Shown here in pieces: positions 38,401-46,572 of a DNA stretch of 62,836 nucleotides. The notes beneath the pieces are model-generated. The model was not told the origin of the DNA. It saw only the letters and a program-made list of their open reading frames with translations, and ran no database searches. Source of the DNA: Planctomycetaceae bacterium. Lineage in GTDB: Bacteria > Planctomycetota > Planctomycetia > Planctomycetales > Planctomycetaceae. Every line of letters starts with the position of its first letter. Position 1 is the stretch's first letter. The stretch is taken from NCBI GenBank assembly GCA_029259845.1, contig JAJDEI010000166.1, forward strand, positions 1 to 62,836, in the 5' to 3' direction. The translations under genes and the position numbers were made by a program.

Positions 38401-40162
38401 CGGCGGACGAGTGACGGAGACCGACCTCGACCCGACTGCGAGCACGACGTTCACAGTGCAAAGCCGACGGATGCGGGGCGCGGCGATTACCTTCATCCTC
38501 GACTGCTCGGCCTCGATGCAGGAAGCGATCCCCCGCGAAGGGGCGCCGGGAACAACCCGGAAACTCACCGCTGCCATCTCCGCGCTGCACGGTCTGTTGG
38601 AGGAGATGACCGCCCAGCCGGACTCAAGCGTGGGCGTGATGCTGTACGGCCATCGCGCGAGCCACCATCCCGACTCCCGAGAAACGCTTCTGCAACAGCG
38701 GTATGCCAGCGCGTTCGCGGTGCCGAGTGGTCTGCAGCCGTACAACGACGTCGAGACGATTCTGCCTCCGGGGCGGTTCGGATCCGCCGAACTGGGCCAA
38801 ATCGCCGCTCATCTGGACCGTCTCCTTCCCTGGGGGGAGACCCCACTGTACCTGGCGGTGAGACAGGCCGCGTCGGAATCCGGGCACCTCCCCAGCGAGG
38901 TGCAGCGGCACATCGTGGTCATTACGGACGGTCGCAATTATCAGTTCAACCCGCCTCCCGAGCAGCGTGTGGATTACGCCGACGCGCTCGCCGGAGCCAA
39001 GGCGGCCGGTGCGGTCGTGCATGTGATCGGTTTTGCGATGTCGGCCCGGGAACAACAGGCCTCCGCAGACGAATTCAGCCGGCTGGCCGGCGCGACGGGC
39101 GGTACGGTCCGGCTCGACGTGAGCCGCGCCTCCGAACTCATCAAGCGGCTCCGTTCGCTCGTCGGCCCGGCGTCGTTCCAGTGGATGTCCGCCGACGGAA
39201 AAATCCATCGTTCGCCCGTCAACGAGCCGGTCGCCTGGACGGGCCGGCTTCCCGCCCGTCTCTCCCTCAAGTACGCGGCGGCCGTTTCCGAAATCGAACT
39301 GCACGGCGGCGAAGCCGCGCGGCTCCTCGGCGATGAGGTCGCCAACGCGGCGGCCGCCCCGCTGAAGTCGGCCGAGTACAGCGCGCTCAATCCGCGATTC
39401 GTGCCGCTCCACCCAGGAGCATCCGGCCAACCGAACGTGCTGGCCGGCGTCCACCAACCGAGGCGAGTCGGACCGGATGCCGTGTTTGAGTTCTCACTGC
39501 AGCGCGACGATCAGCTCTTTCTGAATCGCCCCGACGGCTATGTGATTTCGATCCAGCCGCTCGACGCCTTCGGGGCACCGGACGGAACGCCGTACCGGTA
39601 CACGGGGCGAGAATACGTGGCCCGGATGCCGGTACCGGTGGTGCGCGTGCGGGCACAGGCATGGCCCGCCCAGGCTCCCCAGGCCAGCGTGCATTCTTGG
39701 GTGATCGACGCGGACGCTCCCGCGCGGGAGCAGATCGAATTGCCCCGTTCCCCGAACGGTTTCTCACCCGTCCCGTCGAATGTCTTTCCCGGAATGCAAT
39801 GGGAGATCCGGCAGACGGCCACGTTCGTGCAGTGCATCCTTCGCCATCACGCCGACTCGCCGCGGCTCGGAAAACTGACCGTCAACTGGATCGCCGGACC
39901 AGCCGTGAAGACCGTTCGTCGCCGTTACGACCCCGACTCTCAAATCGAGGTCCACACTTTCGTGTACAGCCATCCCGACGCGCGGGACGCCTCTGCGACG
40001 GTGGAACTCGCGTTGCCGGCCAAGACGTCGCTGCGGGGCATGCTGCGGCCACTGCGCGTGCGGCTGACCAGCGAGGAGGGGCTCATTGCCCCGGCAGCGC
40101 AGGCCCGGACGGTGCCGGTCCTGACAGTGCCGGCGCCGGTACCGCCTGCGATTGCTCGATGA
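35435..40162 (+). CDS. Giant membrane-anchored protein: pseudo-caspase plus VWA domain
   Basis: Encodes 1575 residues. Seen in order: a proline-rich cytoplasmic stub; one membrane helix at about 45-67; residues about 74-295 with caspase-like order (GVLIVDLRALG, QVSLILDCLPTR, FTLFCRGGN, then GSVLQHALWQGLAGEADDAG and VELTELVGYL) but without the usual catalytic His-Gly and Asp-x-Cys placement; a long helical region (300-900); a VWA domain from about 1015 with the MIDAS motif DCSAS at 1023-1027 and VVITDGRNY; and beta-rich domains to the end. It should lie mainly in the periplasm. The last 80 bases overlap the convergent lipoprotein gene. Family unknown; the fold calls are mine. Confidence 0.75.
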   Translation: MEATSAPPIGSPVQSPPPMVRPPARKYRLPSFRSGPAPQAPGRSWLRLLLAATTFLAAAASWLWLVQDVPSRTAFIFFADAYPAPFAPPGWIDEDRDHFNALDGLTLQVESTGFSSSLSGTPWDGLMDAIEATRPQIKRSGVLIVDLRALGAVDPQGMPALIPPTADPFDTATWIPLAEFCRRIQAAATEAQQVSLILDCLPTRTRWASGWLYNDFPAAVESWAASPDVSEEFARFTLFCRGGNGETRWRSRSRRGSVLQHALWQGLAGEADDAGNANRQVELTELVGYLQQSMPSRDPVAVFPLGESGGVLAHALPGDERKSFEQNHMRRLATDAVTSDARLQAAWHECEGILRGRKWQQDLPATGRLLRALTWWEKNHWSGKAGVAESAATAREVARWLSYLQRQSETSPLPPGAYPLLALQRHTGVDADRYEKAKTNWNKLSLTEDRTTFSKRIRKISGDGLFQSTSLQQMALLLADSAPPQTWKQPSLVRQTLMQRQRFESLAVPDDICVSRHLVARLGPLRDSNLAAFDGLQIGTPAQLASVADTLAAAGRQFDSCAAASQELHRQMAACDRARLELPFLAEWAAVRDANAADDKHRLVNRLLIPLIVALNDLDARLHPNSPEGESVTSLASEVEQDWRLLRSQFEAEWKRLLKERRPGEADLDALEALLEVPLLVGEDDEQSRSPSEQRIVLLRKLVTTQPPATQEVARTGSPRPQERMLSHWNTHPALVLIAGAPRPHSSSAEAPTLEDWNREFRQQILAVEQVESSAVTPECPATVTRARLLDSRRGIALTRKSTNVWATRFRKLAWADLLLWLADSSLTEFWGPEPDGGEPLLIRQASLLLTVASGLADSRSEQADAVRQRLSACAIAANSGMAVDAASLTPVSPHDRLSTNVRVEATRAGAALPEGIARIGVQHLGESFPQRAVPASVAAVRQGEAVKTELSLDPRLVEASFADASQPLLTEVWFRGNTYRSSFRIIPAGGRVTETDLDPTASTTFTVQSRRMRGAAITFILDCSASMQEAIPREGAPGTTRKLTAAISALHGLLEEMTAQPDSSVGVMLYGHRASHHPDSRETLLQQRYASAFAVPSGLQPYNDVETILPPGRFGSAELGQIAAHLDRLLPWGETPLYLAVRQAASESGHLPSEVQRHIVVITDGRNYQFNPPPEQRVDYADALAGAKAAGAVVHVIGFAMSAREQQASADEFSRLAGATGGTVRLDVSRASELIKRLRSLVGPASFQWMSADGKIHRSPVNEPVAWTGRLPARLSLKYAAAVSEIELHGGEAARLLGDEVANAAAAPLKSAEYSALNPRFVPLHPGASGQPNVLAGVHQPRRVGPDAVFEFSLQRDDQLFLNRPDGYVISIQPLDAFGAPDGTPYRYTGREYVARMPVPVVRVRAQAWPAQAPQASVHSWVIDADAPAREQIELPRSPNGFSPVPSNVFPGMQWEIRQTATFVQCILRHHADSPRLGKLTVNWIAGPAVKTVRRRYDPDSQIEVHTFVYSHPDARDASATVELALPAKTSLRGMLRPLRVRLTSEEGLIAPAAQARTVPVLTVPAPVPPAIAR

Positions 40163-40955
40163 TCTCGACGGAAGGCAGCTCCAGGGACTGAGGCGGCGGG
40201 CACTCGGCCGGCAGTGGTCCGCCGCACGCATCCAACGCAAGACGGGCGACCCGGCGGACGGGAGCGGAGCACTCGAGCGGGCAACCGTCCTCGCCGACGC
40301 CATACCCCAGCACCCAGAGCCGATGCCGGATTGTCGGCGTGCAGTTGCCGGTCACGTCGCACGGATCGCATCGGTCGCCGGCGGTCTTCAGAATGGCCTC
40401 CACGGTCGCCAGGCGAACCTTGGGACTGCGGTCTTCCATGCCGGCCAGCAGGGCGATTTCCACCTGCGGATAGGCCGCCGCCCCCACTTGCGCGACCGCT
40501 TCGATCGCCTTGATCTTTTGTGGTGCCTGCTGCTCAGCCGCCAGCACATGGGCCGCGCTGTGAACAGCCACGCTCGGGGAGGCAGCCGCCTCCGGAGACG
40601 CGTTCAGCATCAGTGGCGGCTTCGGTTCCATGTCCGGGAAGTGCTGTCCCAACCACGCCATGTTGCGTTCGTGCTTGAGCCGATGATGCACCACCAGCCG
40701 GTCCACGCCCAAAAACGACCACAGCGTGACCGGCGAATGGACGGGCGGCCCCGCGACACCGGGCGGATAGGCCGCCGGAGCGGTCGCACAGCCGGCCAGT
40801 GCCAACGTGCCGATCGCCGCGAGCCGACGCCAACGTCGTCGGAACGGCACCGGCCGGAACGGCACCGACCGGAACGACACCGGTTCCGCGTGACATCGCC
40901 CCCCGCACGAGAAGCGAATTCGGCACCGCGTCAGGATGTCGAGTCCCTTCAGCAT
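40083..40955 (-). CDS. HEAT-repeat lipoprotein
   Basis: Encodes 290 residues. LAAIGTLALAGC near residues 42-53 is a lipobox (LAGC), so the mature protein starts with a lipidated Cys. The part before it is long and basic for a signal peptide (MLKGLDILTRC...RRRWRR), and a later internal start is possible. The body contains HEAT-like helical repeats (QKIKAIEAVAQVGAAAYPQV, SPKVRLATVEAILKTAG) and a Cys-rich insert (CDPCDVTGNC). It follows the 1641-residue gene by 112 bases on the same strand and overlaps the convergent giant VWA gene at its 3' end. In a T6SS setting a lipoprotein at this spot may stand in for TssJ; that is speculation. Confidence 0.75.
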   Translation of the reverse strand: MLKGLDILTRCRIRFSCGGRCHAEPVSFRSVPFRPVPFRRRWRRLAAIGTLALAGCATAPAAYPPGVAGPPVHSPVTLWSFLGVDRLVVHHRLKHERNMAWLGQHFPDMEPKPPLMLNASPEAAASPSVAVHSAAHVLAAEQQAPQKIKAIEAVAQVGAAAYPQVEIALLAGMEDRSPKVRLATVEAILKTAGDRCDPCDVTGNCTPTIRHRLWVLGYGVGEDGCPLECSAPVRRVARLALDACGGPLPAECPPPQSLELPSVEIIEQSQAVPAPALSGPAPSGPALPGQ

Positions 40956-40990
40956 CGATCCACGAGTGCTCTGTCGAACCTGAAACTTTG

Positions 40991-41042
40991 GTTGGAGTTC
41001 AGCCTTTAGGCTGGGAAAACAAGCTAAAGCTTGAACTCCAAC
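40991..41042. repeat. GTTGGAGTTCA inverted-repeat element, copy B
   Basis: Begins GTTGGAGTTCAGCC and ends AAGCTTGAACTCCAAC, with inner stems GCCT/AGGC and AAGCT/AGCTT. It fills the gap between the lipoprotein start and the stop of the 1641-residue gene. Confidence 0.88.
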
Positions 41043-41067
41043 CCACAAAACAAGACGGGATGATGCA

Positions 41068-44000
41068 CTAGGGCACGTCGTCGCGGGACTCCGGGGGACG
41101 GTCAAGACGCACCGTGAGGAAAGCCGGGGGATGCCCGACGTCAATCGTCAGCTTGCGTTGGCGATCGAACTTCTCCCCGCGCAGAACGCCTTCGATGCGA
41201 AGCACAAACTTCCCACCGGTGACCGCCGGGATCGAGAACTTCCCATCCTTTCCGGACGTCGCGGCGAACGACTTTTCCGGTGGGGGCGACTTTTTCGGTG
41301 AGGGCGGCTTTTCCACACTCTCCGTATTCATCGGATCGGCTGCCTCTTCCGCATCAGTCTGATCCGACGTCAATCGGACTTTGATCCCGGAAACCGGCTC
41401 TGTCCCGTAGAAAATCTGGCCCGCAAAGAGGGTCGTCCGCTCCGACTGCCGGGCAGCGGCCTGTTCGGGAGTAATCGCTTCAATCCAGAGCAAATGGGGC
41501 AACTCCGCGTTCCCTGCATGGTCGAGCGCCCGCGCGAGCAGTAGATGACGCCCCTGTTCCAGTTTGTCGGTCGGCACCTCGGCACGCCACCGTCCGTCCT
41601 TCAACGGCACCGCCGTCACCGGCTCGGCTGAACCATCAAACCGGCCGGTCCGGTCCGGGTCGAAACCGACCTCGACCTGCGACACGCCACTCAGACCGGC
41701 ATCATCAGCGTCCGCCAGCAACACGACCGGCTCGCCAATCACGGCGGTCGGTCCGGGGCGAAGTTCCACGTTCTTCAACTGAGGAAGGGCGCTGTCGAAG
41801 ACGAGCGGCACGGCGTCCCCCCACACCTCCGGCTCTCCCGCAACGGCCACGCGGCCCCGAAGACTCGCCCATTGGTTGCGGAGTCCGTTGGTCGGCAGCA
41901 GCAGTTCAAAGTCGCCGACGTCCACATGAAACTGCGTCGAACCGTCGGGGGCGGTTCCCAGCCAGTCGACTGCGACATGCCGGTCGCGGTCGACTCGGAC
42001 GGTCGTCTCCCCCTCCAAGCGGCGGTCGTGATTTGTGTCGACGCCGATCTCGAACCGATCCTCCGCCGTCACGAAGCCGGCAGCCGGCACGTCTACTTCC
42101 ACGCTGACAGGAATCACCTCCGCCGTCTGATAGACCGCGCCCGCTGACGGTACCGTCATGCGAATCGCCGGCTTCCGCAACAGCGAGGGCGCGCCATCGA
42201 CAATCTCGAAAACGAACGCGCGCGGCCATCCGGCAACGTCCAGTTCGACGCGGTGATCCGATCCCGGTTCTGCGAGCAGTGTGAGTGCAGCGTGCGGCGA
42301 GCCGGGTGTGAGACGGCCGGTCGTTCGCGCGGGCAACGGACGGGCAACGGCCCCCGCCAGACGGGCCATGACCGGGATTCCCTCTGCGGGAAATCGCCCG
42401 GTCCCGGTGAGCTCCCGCTTCGCTTCAACTTGAATCGTGACCCGCCCATTCGAGCGTTCGTAATCAACACGAGCATCAACGAACCGTCGCGGACGTTGCG
42501 GACGGAAGCGGACCTGTTGAAGTTGGGTCAGCCCGCTCGTCTCATCAGACAGGGCGACAATCAGTCCCCCCTGCATGGGGACCGGCTGTTTGCTGTCATC
42601 CTGTTGGGGGAAGAGAACCGGTCCCGGCGACTGCTGCGTTCCCGGCTCAGCCGCAGGGACCTCAATCGGAGCAACCTCGACCGCCAGTTCGTGCGGCGGC
42701 AGCGTGCGGAGCAACTCCGCGACGGACCGGGTGGGGAGCACGTATTCCGGCAGCGCGTTGGTCTCGGCGTCAATCGTATAAATCGCCAGGCGGACGTGTT
42801 GCATGTCTGTGGAGTTGTTGCGCAGCGACCATCGCAACGTGCCGGTCCGGTTCGGGTAAGGCTCGACGGCATAGCCGCGTTCATCGTTGGCGACCGGCCC
42901 GAACTCGTCCTCCAGAACCAGTTCGACGGGCAGTCTCCGAGGCGGCATCAAATTGCACGTCGCCCGCGCCGTCCAACGGGGTCCTTGCAGCCGGACGAGC
43001 AGGGGACCGGGGCGGGCGTCCACGGACGTCGGCTGAACAAACAGTGTGAGTAATCGCGGCTCTTTCGGATCGAGGCGGATCGGGACCCCGGTCTGAACGG
43101 TCGCATCCGTATACGGCCACGGCGGGGTTTCGGCGGAGACAATCGGCTCCCCATTCTGCATGCTGACAACGTATTGCTCGTCGTTGTACTGCACGGTGAG
43201 ATTCGCCGGCACACGCCCCTCGGCGAGATCGTCGAGACGGAAGACCAGCTCGCCGGCGGCGGCGTAATCGAGCGGCAGGTTCTTGGGACCGCTGAGCACC
43301 GGCGACGGCGTCTTCTTCGGCGCGGGCCAGTGTTCGTAATAGGATCGCGCGGCACGGAGGTCCGCTTCTTCCCGCTCATCGCAGGCGCGCTCCCAATCGG
43401 CGGCATCGTTGCGGGACAGCTGCACGAGCCGGATTCTCCGGTCGAGCCGGCGAATCTGGCGACACAGCCGCAGGCGATCGGCCAATTGAACCCAAGACGG
43501 CGGCAGGTGCCCCACTTCCTGCAAGCCGTCAATAAAGTCCCCGAGGATTCGGCACTGCGAAAAACTGTCCGCATCGAGCGGCGATGCGAGCAACAGGGAG
43601 AGTTGCTGACGAATCGTCCCGGGTCGCTGCATCCGCCGTTGTTCCGCCTGCGTCTGGAACTGCTGCAACATGTCGAGAAAATCTCCGTCTGCGGCGACGG
43701 CAGCAGCAGCTGGGATCTCCGGATCGGGCGCATCGGCGCAGAGGCTCTGGAATCGCTCGCGACGAAGGGCGTTCCTGGCGAGACCGTCGGCGAGGCCGCG
43801 CACGATCACTTTTCCGGCGGCTGTCGGGCGAGGCGCTTCGGGCGGAAGACCGGCTGCCATCTGCGGCCAGACCGCCAGCATGGCGGCACGCTCCTGCGGG
43901 CTGAGCAGTGTCGATCGCAGCAGCCGGATGAGGTCCATCGCCGGCGGGGGCGTCGTTGTGGGCGTTGTGACCTGCGAGGTGATTTGGCGAACCGGCTGCA

Positions 44001-45993
44001 GCAACCGCAGGCGATCCATCTGAAGTGATCGGACGAGACGTTCCACGTTCCCCGGATCAGCGAGCGTCTCGCTGCGGAGCGCCGCCCGCAACGAGGCCAG
44101 GGACTCCAGCATCCGGTCGAGAATGGTCCCCACCTCCGAAGGATCGTTCTCCCAGAACTGCAGCCGCCGGTCGGCATCGAGCAGGTCGGGAAGATCCAGA
44201 ACCGTGCGACGACAAAGCACCGTCGCGGCCCGGTGCAGTTCTTCCGCCGCATGGGCACGAGCGACTGCTGCGTTCGCCGCCTTGTTGGACCGGTTCGCCC
44301 GCATCGACCAGTTCCGTTCAACCTGGTCGAGGAGCAGACGCTCCGCCCGCAGGGCGGCCCGTTCGGCAGTCGTTCGCTCGGCAGAAGCCCACGAAGAGGC
44401 CGATTCGGTTTCCCCGCCCAACTCGAGGCTCAGCCGCGTCATCAGCACCTCCCGCCACAATTCGTCGGGGATGCCGGGCGTGCCGGCCAGCTTCTGTGCC
44501 AGCAGCCACGTGCGGCATTGCGGGGGACGCGCGGCGGCCGCCATCCACTTCCCGACAGTGTCCTCAGACGCCCCGCCGGAGATCATTTCCCTTAATTGTG
44601 CGAGCGCGTCGGCACCCGCTCTGCCCGTTGCCGGAGGAGCGACCGTCGTGGCGTCTGCGGTGTCTGTCGCGCTCGTGCTGACGAACTGATGGGGCCGGCT
44701 GCTCCCGGACGGCGGTTGTGTTTCCTGCGGTTGTGCGGACGGTTGGTCCTCTGCCGGAACAGTGATGGTTCCCAAGTCGTCGCGATCCGCACCGGCTCCC
44801 AACAGCATCCCCAGATTACGGGCCCACAGCCGCGCATCGGACGGCCGGGGATCGCCCGCCGCCAGCGCCGTCAAGGTGGTGTGCAGCGATGTACACTCCG
44901 TCTGAAGATCCGCAGACGACTCGCCGAACCGCCACCGCCGTTCGAGTTCGAGCAGGTCCCGTTGCAGCCCACGGCAGACAACGAGCGGAACATCTTCGCG
45001 AATCGCGCGGCTCGTCAACTCCTCCGCCAGTCGCCACATCGAATTGAGCTGTTCCAGCGGTACCGCCGGAGCGTCATGGCCGTCCGCCGCGTCGTCAGCA
45101 AGGCTGCCCGTCGAACCGCCCTCCGGCTCGCTCCTGCCACTCGGCCCGTCCTCCACTTTCCGGAGCACCGGGCACAGGATCGCGTCGGGGCTCAGTTGAG
45201 CCGCCTCAATGACGAATGGCGTCTGACTCTCGCGTCCGGCGGTCAGTTCGGCGGCCCAGCCGCCCACCTGCTGACGCACGGCGGCCAGAAACTCGTGCAG
45301 CGAGATGGCGTCATCGTGGTCGCGGTCAACGGCTTCACTGAAGGCCTGGGCAAGCACCTGACCGAATGCCGTACATTGCCGGCCGGGCAGGGGAAACGAT
45401 TCTTCGCCCACCCGGTGCGATGTGATGATCACGATGCGTCCCGCCGCGCCGGCATGCGTGATTGCGTCTGACCGCAACTTCTCCAACTGTTCCGAGAACT
45501 GATCGAGTTCCGGGTCGGAATCGTCCAGAGCGAGGATGATTTTCTCGGCGGGCAGTTTGGCGAGTTGGCCCAGAACGTCGCCGATCTTGAGAGATTCCGG
45601 CGACGTGGCAACGGCAGCTTCGCGCAGACTTTGAAATGCCGGCTCCGGATGATCGGACCACGCTCCCCGCATGGCCACAAGGACCGTGTCGCGCGGGTTC
45701 ATCCGATCTCCCAGTCTTTCGATCGCTCGCAGCCAGTCGGGACCCGGAGGAGTGCTGATCGCATGGCTGATGGTTCCCCTCGGATTGGCCGCCGCCAGCG
45801 ACTCCAACGGCGCGGCTTCCACCGTCGCCGGGTCGCCGTCGCAGGTGAGCAGGAACAAGCGGGGTTCGTCAAACGGCTGCAACAAGGCGAATAGAAACGT
45901 CACCAGCCCCGCCAGGAAAATCGCAGCGGCGACCAGAGCCGCCGACGGGCGGACCCACGAAGATTCTCGGCTCGGCCTCCAATCGTGGGTCAT
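41068..45993 (-). CDS. Giant membrane-anchored protein: pseudo-caspase plus beta domains
   Basis: Encodes 1641 residues. One membrane helix at about 16-38 is followed at about 44-265 by the same caspase-like order as in the other giant: DTVLVAMRGAW, KIILALDDSD, GRIVIITSHRVGEES, then TAFGQVLAQAFSEAVDRDHDDA and ISLHEFLAAV. The catalytic His and Cys are absent here too. A long helical region (300-950) is followed by beta-rich, Ig-like domains (for example VRLQGPRWTARATCNL and PVSVEVDVPAAGFVT) and a closing region with GKDGKFSIPAVTGGKFVLRI, which looks like a carboxypeptidase regulatory-like domain. It should lie in the periplasm. GAGGGA lies 12 bases before the ATG. It follows PAAR by 79 bases. 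Confidence 0.75.
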   Translation of the reverse strand: MTHDWRPSRESSWVRPSAALVAAAIFLAGLVTFLFALLQPFDEPRLFLLTCDGDPATVEAAPLESLAAANPRGTISHAISTPPGPDWLRAIERLGDRMNPRDTVLVAMRGAWSDHPEPAFQSLREAAVATSPESLKIGDVLGQLAKLPAEKIILALDDSDPELDQFSEQLEKLRSDAITHAGAAGRIVIITSHRVGEESFPLPGRQCTAFGQVLAQAFSEAVDRDHDDAISLHEFLAAVRQQVGGWAAELTAGRESQTPFVIEAAQLSPDAILCPVLRKVEDGPSGRSEPEGGSTGSLADDAADGHDAPAVPLEQLNSMWRLAEELTSRAIREDVPLVVCRGLQRDLLELERRWRFGESSADLQTECTSLHTTLTALAAGDPRPSDARLWARNLGMLLGAGADRDDLGTITVPAEDQPSAQPQETQPPSGSSRPHQFVSTSATDTADATTVAPPATGRAGADALAQLREMISGGASEDTVGKWMAAAARPPQCRTWLLAQKLAGTPGIPDELWREVLMTRLSLELGGETESASSWASAERTTAERAALRAERLLLDQVERNWSMRANRSNKAANAAVARAHAAEELHRAATVLCRRTVLDLPDLLDADRRLQFWENDPSEVGTILDRMLESLASLRAALRSETLADPGNVERLVRSLQMDRLRLLQPVRQITSQVTTPTTTPPPAMDLIRLLRSTLLSPQERAAMLAVWPQMAAGLPPEAPRPTAAGKVIVRGLADGLARNALRRERFQSLCADAPDPEIPAAAAVAADGDFLDMLQQFQTQAEQRRMQRPGTIRQQLSLLLASPLDADSFSQCRILGDFIDGLQEVGHLPPSWVQLADRLRLCRQIRRLDRRIRLVQLSRNDAADWERACDEREEADLRAARSYYEHWPAPKKTPSPVLSGPKNLPLDYAAAGELVFRLDDLAEGRVPANLTVQYNDEQYVVSMQNGEPIVSAETPPWPYTDATVQTGVPIRLDPKEPRLLTLFVQPTSVDARPGPLLVRLQGPRWTARATCNLMPPRRLPVELVLEDEFGPVANDERGYAVEPYPNRTGTLRWSLRNNSTDMQHVRLAIYTIDAETNALPEYVLPTRSVAELLRTLPPHELAVEVAPIEVPAAEPGTQQSPGPVLFPQQDDSKQPVPMQGGLIVALSDETSGLTQLQQVRFRPQRPRRFVDARVDYERSNGRVTIQVEAKRELTGTGRFPAEGIPVMARLAGAVARPLPARTTGRLTPGSPHAALTLLAEPGSDHRVELDVAGWPRAFVFEIVDGAPSLLRKPAIRMTVPSAGAVYQTAEVIPVSVEVDVPAAGFVTAEDRFEIGVDTNHDRRLEGETTVRVDRDRHVAVDWLGTAPDGSTQFHVDVGDFELLLPTNGLRNQWASLRGRVAVAGEPEVWGDAVPLVFDSALPQLKNVELRPGPTAVIGEPVVLLADADDAGLSGVSQVEVGFDPDRTGRFDGSAEPVTAVPLKDGRWRAEVPTDKLEQGRHLLLARALDHAGNAELPHLLWIEAITPEQAAARQSERTTLFAGQIFYGTEPVSGIKVRLTSDQTDAEEAADPMNTESVEKPPSPKKSPPPEKSFAATSGKDGKFSIPAVTGGKFVLRIEGVLRGEKFDRQRKLTIDVGHPPAFLTVRLDRPPESRDDVP

Positions 45994-46072
45994 TGGTACT
46001 GCTGTTTCCCTCGCATCGTTTCACTCGTTGTTATGACGATCGTGTGATTGCGATTGTGTGGTTGTGGTTGTG

Positions 46073-46363
46073 TCAGCCGCCGATCATCACCGTGCCGGAA
46101 CCGGCGACAATCACGCCCCCGTGTGCCGTCTCGTCGCCGAGCCGCACCGCCGGTGCCCCTGAAATCAGGACCGTCGTCGACCCCATCGCGGCTGTGTCGG
46201 GAGGTCCATTGCATTCACAGGTATCGCCCACAATCGAGGCGGGCATGCTTTCGATGAGCACCGTCGGTGCTCCCGGTCCGGAAATCGGCCCCCCCACGTG
46301 AGGCACCACCCCAGTGACCTCCGTACATTCATGATCGTCCCCCACACGAGCAGCCGGCGGCAT
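46073..46363 (-). CDS. PAAR-domain spike protein
   Basis: Encodes 96 residues. PAAR proteins form the sharp tip on the VgrG trimer of type VI and related injection machines. Seen: MPPAARVGDDHECTEV (the PAAR motif), VPHVGGPISGPGAPTVLIESMPASIVGDTCEC, and PDTAAMGSTTVLISGAPAVRLGD, the repeated beta-strand pattern, ending in GSGTVMIGG. No C-terminal effector domain. The ribosome site is AAGGAGG, a perfect match 6-7 bases before the ATG at 46363, unusually strong for this window. It lies between the FHA gene and the 1641-residue giant. Confidence 0.93.
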   Translation of the reverse strand: MPPAARVGDDHECTEVTGVVPHVGGPISGPGAPTVLIESMPASIVGDTCECNGPPDTAAMGSTTVLISGAPAVRLGDETAHGGVIVAGSGTVMIGG

Positions 46364-46411
46364 CGTCTTCCTCCTTGATGACGAGTAATTCGTCAGACTT
46401 CGATTCGCCCA

Positions 46412-46572
46412 TTGGAGTTCAAGCTTCAGCTTGCTTCGCAAGGGACCGACCTGCGGATGCACCTTCACGAATCAACATCACCTCCCAGGCAAACCGTGAA
46501 TTCATCGATCCGACCGTCAGTCACATCCTGCACCGCCTCACTGGTTTCGCAGCCTGAAGGCTGAACTCCAAC
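46412..46572. repeat. GTTGGAGTTCA element with long centre, copies C/D
   Basis: TTGGAGTTCAAGCTTCAGC at 46412-46430 and its inverted partner GCCTGAAGGCTGAACTCC (ending at 46572) bound a 161-base element. The last 33 codons of the FHA gene, including its stop at 46465, lie inside it. Confidence 0.8.

Noticed and set aside
37393..39336. A 647-codon plus-strand frame inside the giant VWA gene
   Set aside because: Arg/Gly/Pro-rich shadow in another frame of the 1575-residue gene, which has clear domains.
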